64,000 nucleotides of DNA, taken from assembly GCA_016584305.1 (NCBI GenBank), contig JACEEZ010016236.1, forward strand, positions 138,501 to 202,500. The letters are read 5' to 3'. The notes under the pieces were generated by a model. That model made no database searches. It was not told where the DNA came from and saw only the letters and a program-made list of their open reading frames with translations. Shown one piece after another: positions 58,051 through 64,000 of the stretch (its first letter is position 1; each line of letters begins with the position of its first letter). A program made the translations under genes and the position numbers. This stretch comes from Chionoecetes opilio (lineage: Eukaryota; Arthropoda; Malacostraca; Decapoda; Majidae).

Positions 58051-59172
58051 ACATCAAAATATTGCAATATAAAATAAGTTACCAATTCGAAATTTCAAAA
58101 AAAAAGTTGTTCGCTCTGAATGCATTGAAATAATCTTTGAACTAGTTTTGTTATTTGATGCATCTATCTCTATGTTTATGCCCCTAAGGTGCGGAGAGGA
58201 ATGGCAATGTTTGCAACTAATGTTTTAAATAATTTACAGATACTATGGCTAAAGTACAATATTATTTATAGTAAAGACCATTACTGTTTTCAGTTAGTTT
58301 ATTTTCTTGATTCACAAATGAGCTGAAACAATGTTATTTTATTGAACATTATTAGTATTTCATTTATTTGTTATTTTCTAATAGAATTATCAAATTTGTC
58401 AATCATTTCTAATGGACTATGTTCTTTTTTATTGAACATTTTTAACAAATTGTTATTACCATTATAAAAGAGAATCAGCTTAGACCTCTACTTAATGAAA
58501 ATAGGATTGCCATGGATCAAAGAGTAAATTATGATTCATACATTTTCAAATAGATTCTGCATTTTTGTAGTAATTTGCTTTATTCCAAATCATAAATTTA
58601 TCTAAATAATGTCTTCTCCTAGACTTGTGGTTTGGCTCATTCACAAGAAACACATTATAAATACATGTAATCTTGTATGTAATCCTAAATATACAAAATT
58701 ATCCCAAGAAAATTGCTTTATGGAAATTAAATTATATTAAAATCTAAAATTTTACTAAAAGGATCGGATTTCACAACGACTGAACAAAAGTAAATTTTGT
58801 AGGAGAAAAAAGTTACTATTATTTACAAAATCATCGATATTTTTCATATAGACACTCCTTTCGCTCACATTCATCCCCATACAACTTTTGTTGTAAATTG
58901 TTTTTCTCGGTCTAATAAACAGTCCATACTCATTTGCTGCCTTTATCAGACAGTCCTCATTTAAAATTTGAAATTATTTCAGTAAATAATTCTGATCATG
59001 AACTATTTTATGTTCAGCCCTTGACATGGAGGAACACTTGAAATGTTGTGTCGGTGCTGCTGCAAATTTTGGGAGAGTTCCTCAGGCATGGAGAAAACAA
59101 ACTTGAAATTATTGTCTATAATGGTCGTGCTATTTATGAGCATAAGTTTTATTTTAGTTCACTTATCTGTTC

Positions 59173-59178
59173 AATAAA
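59173..59178 (+). terminator. Candidate poly(A) signal of PDAP1 (far)
   Basis: AATAAAG with a GT-rich stretch 50-70 nt downstream (59233-59260), a good poly(A) site context. It would give a 1.4 kb AT-rich 3' UTR. Confidence 0.35.
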
Positions 59179-60244
59179 GTGTCTTGTACCAAACTTGTTT
59201 TTATGTATCATACACATTTATCGTACCCCTTTTTTGTGTGCGTGTTGTCTGTGTAGTGCTATGAATACTCAGACGACCGCTTACCTAGTGGATTAATCCT
59301 CGGTCTACTCGCTACCGTCACCGACTGTGGTTTCGTTTGAGGGCGAAGTCTATACCGTGTGGGTTAGAGTCCTACCAAGATCAATTTATATAATAATGGG
59401 AAATATGATTCATACCTCAAACTCTGATTGTTACCCTGTCAGTGCGTCTGTGAAAGGATTTATAAGAAAGAAAGTAAGTATATTAGTAACATTAATGGGA
59501 GAAGTGAATTAGAGTGATCTAAAAGATGGTGAAATTACAAAGGGAGTTAGAGGGCCTGAAAAATTAGAAGAGTGATGCAAGAATGCTAATTTATGATTAA
59601 CGTAATTTTATCCCTTTTAGCCCTAAAATAAAAACACGTATTTGACAACACCCCAGGCATCACAAGGCATCATGCAGTATTATATTACACATCATCCACA
59701 CACATACTAACCTACAGTGTAGATTGTAAAATATGCAATGACTGTTAGAATGGCACGTGAAAAGCAATGGGGCCAGGTTTACTAAGGAATTTTATCCACT
59801 AGATGCACTTTTCTGTAAGTTTTCTTTTCCATAGTTCCCTGTGCCCTTCCATAGACTAGTGCAGTGTTATGGTAATTATATATTTGTAGAAAGAGAGAAT
59901 GAAAACTTTATAACCAGGCAGCGTAAGGCACAAAAGAGTGGCAAAGAGAGGTGACTTTTGATCCTGCAAATACATATTCTGTTATACTATTATAACTATA
60001 AGATTCATACTTTGAGCTTAAAAACAAATTGCGAATGAATAAAACTATATAGAAATACACTTAAATCTAGGCAATAAACATAGTACTTGAAGAATTTTGG
60101 GTGTTTCTGATAATTTTTTTTTTGTGATATGGTGTACACATGCATCCTTGATAGGTGCAGCAAGAAAGCTGTGCCTCCTGAGAAGTTTGCACACGTATCA
60201 GACCAATAGGCGAGAAATGTTTAAAAAATGTTGGGGCGTTGGAC

Positions 60245-60965
60245 GACGTTGGTGCATTTCGGTGAAGGTAGGGAAACGGGGGTGGGTGTTGGTGGTTGGG
60301 GAAGGGGGAGGGTGTTAGTGGTGGGGGAAGTGGGTGGGTGTTGGTGGTGGGGGAAAGGGGTGGGTGTTGATGGTGGGGGAAGGGGATGGTTGTTGGTGGT
60401 GGGGGAAGTGGGTGGATGTTGGTGGTGGAGGAAGGGGGTGGGTGTTGGTGGTGGGGGAAAAGGGTGGGTTTGATGGTGGGGGAAGGGGATGGTTGTTAGT
60501 GGTGGGGGAAGTGGGTGGATGTTGGTGGTGGAGGAAGTGGGTGGGGGAAAGGGGTGGGTGTTGATGGTGGGGGAAGTGCGTAGATGTTGGTGGTGGGGGA
60601 AGGGGGTGGATGTTGGTGGTTGGGGAAGGAGGAGGGTGTTAGTGGTGGGGGAAGTAGGTGGGTGTTGGTGGTGGGGAAGGGGATTGTTGTTAGTGGTGGG
60701 GGAAGGGGGTGGGTGTTAGTGGTGGGGGAAGTGGATGGATGTTGGCGGTGGAGGAAGGGGGTGGGTGTTGGTAGTGGGTGGGTGTTCGGTGGTGGGGGAA
60801 GGGGATGGATGTTGGAGATGGGGGAAGGGGATGTGTGTTGAAAGTGGAGACGGAGGTGGATGTTAGGGGATGTGGGTGGGGGAAGAGGATGGATGTTGGA
60901 AGCGGGGATGTGGGTGGGAACAGGGGTGGGTGTTGTGGGATGTGGGTGGGTGTTGGGGATGAAGT
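60245..60965. repeat. G-rich minisatellite GGTGGTGGGGGAAGTGGGTGGATGTT
   Basis: About 25 units of 24-27 bp with GGGGG/GGG runs on the plus strand, capable of G-quadruplex. Open frames (Gly-Trp-Val) are artefacts. Confidence 0.93.
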
Positions 60966-61028
60966 AGAGTGAATAATAGCAGATTCTTGAAGGACTCCAG
61001 CATCTCTCTCTCTCTCTCTCTCGGTGAA

Positions 61029-61218
61029 CGCCTCGTGTGACGTCATCAATAATATTCGCGGGCCTGTTGGAGGGATGAAACTTTTTTTCCCGCGCTTTTT
61101 ACAAAAATCGTGTTTTTACGGAAATAAGGCGTGGATAGGAATTATTTTTTGTGGATTAGGTGTTTTGAATAAACATTCAACATATTTATGCCAAAAAAAA
61201 TGGGTCTGGACAATTACT
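61029..61218 (-). mobile_element. TTAA-flanked element, copy 2 (5' end only)
   Basis: Reverse orientation. From TTAA (61219-61222) it reads AGTAATTGTCCAGACCCA, then the 5' region of copy 1 (CTAATCCAC, TTACGTAAAAA-like 'ccgtaaaaacacgatttttg', TGACGTCA). It is cut at about 61029 by a CT tract. Confidence 0.8.
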
Positions 61219-61222
61219 TTAA

Positions 61223-61610
61223 AGTAATCGTCCAGACCATTTCATCATTCCTGATTTTATGTAGTTACAGTATAGCCATTATCGAGTGTATCAACAATAT
61301 ATTGTCACTTTTTGCATCCAGTCAGCCGTTTTTTTAATAATCCGCAATCAAAATCTGTAAATTCCCCGAGCTTCGAAAACGCTGCTGGCAACTGGCAGAC
61401 GATGCGCCACGGCTCGGTGACGTAACAGGAGGAAGGCCTCCTCTCCCCGCGCTGATCAGAAGCACGTAAACACAAGAGATAAATATAGTACTTGAAGATT
61501 TTTGGGTGTTTCTGATAGATTTTTTTTGCGATATGCCACATGCAGGCATCCTTTATGGGTGCAGCAAGACAGCTGTGCCTTTCGAGAAAAGTTTGCACAC
61601 GTTTCCGACT
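61223..61610 (-). mobile_element. TTAA-flanked element, copy 3 (3' end only)
   Basis: Reverse orientation. It is the right-end 390 bp of copy 1 ('aggcacagctgtcttgctgc', 'gggaatttacagattttgat', ...GGTCTGGACGATTACT) and ends at the same TTAA (61219-61222) at which copy 2 begins. Confidence 0.82.
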
Positions 61611-61734
61611 GAAACGACAATGTTAAATGTGTTGAAAATATTAGTGCGGCGGACTAGGGCAGATTGGAACGGGAAGTTGAAATTTGCAAGGATTTGTAGT
61701 GATACACACTCACCACACACACACACACACACAC

Positions 61735-61935
61735 AGGGTACTCTGTAGTGTAGTGGTTAGCACGCTCGGTTCACAACCGAGAAGTCCCGGTTTCGATCCC
61801 CGGGCGGAGCGGGAACATATGGGCTGTTTCCTTAAATCCCCAGCCCCTGTCCACCCAGCAGTGAATGGGTACCGGGGGTTTGTGGCCCCCCTCCCGGGGT
61901 GGTGGCTTCGGCCAACACTAACCACTAATGATGAA
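61735..61935 (+). mobile_element. tRNA-derived SINE
   Basis: Head TAGTGTAGTGGTTAGCACGC (A-box), anticodon-loop-like TTCACAA, B-box-like GGTTTCGATCCCC with one extra T, and an acceptor side GGGCGGAGC. The body 'gggctgtttccttaaatccc' ... 'gaatgggtaccgggggtttg' is the decapod-type SINE body. Ends in poly(A) at 61940-61954. Confidence 0.8.
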
Positions 61936-61959
61936 TGATAAAAAAAAAAAAAAAAGTTG

Positions 61960-62015
61960 ATATGGAGACGGGGCCATACGAGCGTTGCTCAGGCCCTGTA
62001 AAATACAACTAGATG

Positions 62016-62071
<56 letters not shown>

Positions 62072-62110
62072 TCACCACACACACTCACACACACACACAC
62101 TCACTCACTC
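61960..62110 (+). mobile_element. LINE 3' tail with (AC)n
   Basis: 'gatatggagacggggccata', 'ctcaggccctgtaaaataca', then AC repeat. Third copy of the tail at 240-453. Confidence 0.7.
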
Positions 62111-62249
62111 ACTCACCGGATGCTGTTGTGTTTTCCTGACCTTTTCGACGCCTCTACACAAAACAGCGTCCCCACCATCACTATCACCACAGTCTAATAG
62201 ACTGTGACTATCACCACCAAGACTCCCACTCCCACGGCGTGAGGGCTTC

Positions 62250-62665
62250 AACCGGGGGGGCAGGCGTGGCGGGAGCGTTGACTGGGTGTGGGTGGGGTGT
62301 GGTAAGCTTGGTGTATGGGGGGGGAAAGGGGTGTGGTAGGAAATGTGGTGGACTGGCGTGGGTAGAAATGGGGGGGGCTGGCTTTGTAGTAAATGGGGGG
62401 ACTGGGGTGTGGAGTAATGGGGTGGGGTGGCGTGTGGTAGTAAAAGGGGGGGACGGGCGGTGGGAGTAAAGGATGGGCTGGGGTGGTGGTAGTAAATGGG
62501 GTGGGCTGGCGGTGGTGTAAATGGGTTACTGGCGTGTTGGTATAAAAGGGGGGGACTGGGGTGTGGAGTAAATGGGGGGGACTGGGGTGTGGGATAAAAG
62601 GGGGGGACTGGCCCCTGTGGTAGTAAATGGGGTGGGCTGGCGTGTGGTAGTAAAGGGGGGGGATG
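62250..62665. repeat. G-rich minisatellite GGGGGGACTGGGGTGTGGAGTAAAT
   Basis: About 16 units of ~25 bp, G-rich on the plus strand. Confidence 0.9.
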
Positions 62666-62679
62666 GCGGTAAACATACT

Positions 62680-63345
62680 TTGTAAGGGTTTTTTGTTGTA
62701 AGGGGGTTTTTGTTGTAAGGGGTTGTTGGGGTTAAGGGGTTGTTTGTGTTAGGAGTTGTTTTGTGTAAGGAGGTTGTTGTGGTAAAGGGGGTTTTTGTGT
62801 GTAAGGGGTTGTTTTGTGTAAGGAGTTTTTGTGTGTAAGGGTTGTTTTGTGTAAGGGGGGTTTGTGTGTAAAAGGGGGGGTTTGTGTGTAAGGGGGTTTT
62901 GTGTTAAAGGGGTTTTTGTGTGTAGGAGGTTGTTTGTGTAAGGGGTTGTTTTGGGGAAGGGGGTTGTTTGGTTGTTTTGGTTTAAGGGGTTGTTGTTGTA
63001 AGGGGGGTTTTTGTGGTTAAGGGGGGGTTGTGTTAAGGGGTTGTGTGTGTAAGGGGGTTTTTGTGTGTAAGGGGTTGTTGTGTGAAAGGGGGTTGTTTGT
63101 GTGTAAGGGGTTGTTGTGTGTAAGGGGTTGTTTGTTGTGTAGGGGTTGTTGTGTGTAAGGGGTGTGTTGTGTGTAAGGGGTTGTTGTGTGTAAGGGGTTG
63201 TTGTGTGTAAGGGGGTTGTTGTTGTGTAAGGGGTTGTTGTGTGTAAGGGGTTGTTGTGTGTAAGGGGGTTGTTGTGTGTAAGGGGGTTGTTGTGTTGTAA
63301 GGGGTTGTTGTGTGTAAGGGTTGTTGTGTGTAAGGGGTTGTTGTT
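62680..63345. repeat. GGGGTTGTTGTGTGTAA satellite
   Basis: About 38 units of 15-18 bp (TTGTTGTGTGTAAGGGG). It is directly joined to the internal side of a TTAA-element copy at 63346. The right half is regular, the left half degraded. Confidence 0.94.
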
Positions 63346-63789
63346 GCCGGTAACATGTTGTGTCCGCTAAGTATTCGTGTGTCAAACATATAGGATTGGT
63401 TGCTTCCCATCCCCCAATCTGAGGTTCGTTTTCCTCATAGTATACGCGAGCAGCGTCATTTATTTCGGTCTCAGATTGAGCATCGTACTCTAGATCTGTA
63501 ACACCGACAGATTCACTGTCTGACACTGAAGTACAATCGCTCATCATCACATTTGCTGACAGGTGTCACGCAGGGAGAAGACTGTTGTTTACATTCTCCG
63601 CTCCTCCTGTGACGTCATCAATAATATTCGTAGCCCTGTTGGAGGGAAGAAAAAAAATTCGCACGCTTTTTACAAAAGTCGTGTTTTTACGGAAATAAGG
63701 CCTGGAAATCAATTAGTTTTGGTGGATTAGGTATTTTGAATGTACATTCTACATATTAGGCAAAAGAAAAAAGGGTCTGGACGATTACT
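63346..63789 (-). mobile_element. TTAA-flanked element, copy 4 (5' end)
   Basis: From TTAA at 63790-63793 the minus strand reads AGTAATCGTCCAGACCC and follows copy 1 for ~380 bp, including TGACGTCA and the ORF start, then departs into the GGGGTTGTTGTGTGTAA satellite. Confidence 0.82.
63413..63550 (-). CDS. Acidic N-terminal ORF of the TTAA-flanked element
   Basis: The start is one of three adjacent ATGs (MMMSDCTSVSDSESVGVTDL, then [20 protein letters not shown], then NEPQI). It is intact here where copy 1 is shifted. Copy 1 continues to a [12 protein letters not shown]...LARLQNMDW segment. The Tyr/Glu-rich run to a terminal DW weakly recalls the lead-in of P2X7-like Cys-rich proteins of invertebrates; that is speculation. 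Downstream of 63413 the frame enters the satellite and is not coding. Confidence 0.45.
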
Positions 63790-63793
63790 TTAA

Positions 63794-64000
63794 GGCCGGT
63801 TCCCACTATCCCGCTTGTACGGTCGCCGTACAACAACAATGACGTCACCATCATCACCGCTTGAGTGGTATTTGTGGTAACTGGGCACAGTTGGCAACTC
63901 CGCTCGAGCGGACACCGCCGAGCGGGAGAGATGACTTGAATTTAACTTTGTACGGCAGCCGTACAGCGGTACGGTGGTGCGGTAGACTTTGTTGTAACGT
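63794..64000. repeat. Unclassified repeat, truncated by the window end
   Basis: Starts GGCCGGTTCCCACTATCCCG and holds two palindromes (GTACGGTCGCCGTAC and GTACGGCAGCCGTAC) about 115 bp apart. It may be the left end of another DNA transposon. Confidence 0.4.

Larger units (their letters stand above)
57803..60230. other. PDAP1 3' UTR and AT-rich flank
   Basis: No further open frame or repeat recognised. AT-rich with many TATTT and AATAAT words. Confidence 0.5.

Noticed and set aside
60097..60841. Gly/Trp/Val-rich frames
   Set aside because: Artefacts of the G-rich 24-27 bp minisatellite.
61735..61810. tRNA-Val-like gene
   Set aside because: Acceptor stem mismatches, an extra base in the B box and a SINE body with poly(A) afterwards show a SINE head.

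Overview
This is nuclear DNA from an animal, most likely a decapod crustacean. The evidence is short GT-AG spliced exons, an ordinary animal gene pair (RPF1 and PDAP1), a very high load of AC, GA, GATA and TA microsatellites, and tRNA-derived SINE and LINE tails of a type I associate with crab, shrimp and crayfish genomes. The species call is inference. Nothing bacterial or viral was recognised. Most long open frames here are microsatellite artefacts (Ser-Leu, Arg-Glu, Cys-Val or His-Thr repeats), so genes were built from splice sites, phase and protein similarity.

Layout. (1) 454-5963 (+): the last five exons of a gene whose 5' part lies before the window. They encode a protein tail with a von Willebrand A-like fold region and a Cys-rich end. 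(2) 6000-11700: repeats, a tRNA-derived SINE and a foldback-like element; no gene recognised. (3) 11794-17280 (-): a five-exon gene, assembled here from exact phase matches, for a 129-residue secreted protein with four cysteines. (4) 17300-29200: gene-poor and dominated by GA/CT repeats, SINEs and a microsatellite-bearing palindrome. (5) 29235-30643: a 264 bp hAT-like MITE and a decayed Merlin (ISXO2-type) transposon, both with 8 bp target duplications. (6) 31516-44341 (-): complete six-exon RPF1, a Brix-domain 60S ribosome assembly factor. Its first intron holds an intronless CCDC25-like (NFACT-R) gene on the other strand and two elements with iterated TTCG motifs at their ends. (7) 44994-57802 (+): complete five-exon PDAP1, whose start codon lies 652 bp from the RPF1 start codon in head-to-head order. 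PDAP1 introns hold a 3 kb CACTTAGC satellite and a 1.3 kb TTAA-flanked element. (8) 58000-64000: PDAP1 3' flank, G-rich minisatellites and more copies of the TTAA-flanked element.

Genes and relations. RPF1 and PDAP1 probably share a divergent promoter region. The other two genes have no visible functional link to them. The mobile elements are the most informative part of the window: several still show intact target duplications, one MITE insertion can be compared with an empty tandem copy of its site, two TTAA elements share one TTAA junction, and a family with an acidic ORF appears in several truncated or inverted copies. All similarity calls come from reading the sequence, not from a database search.
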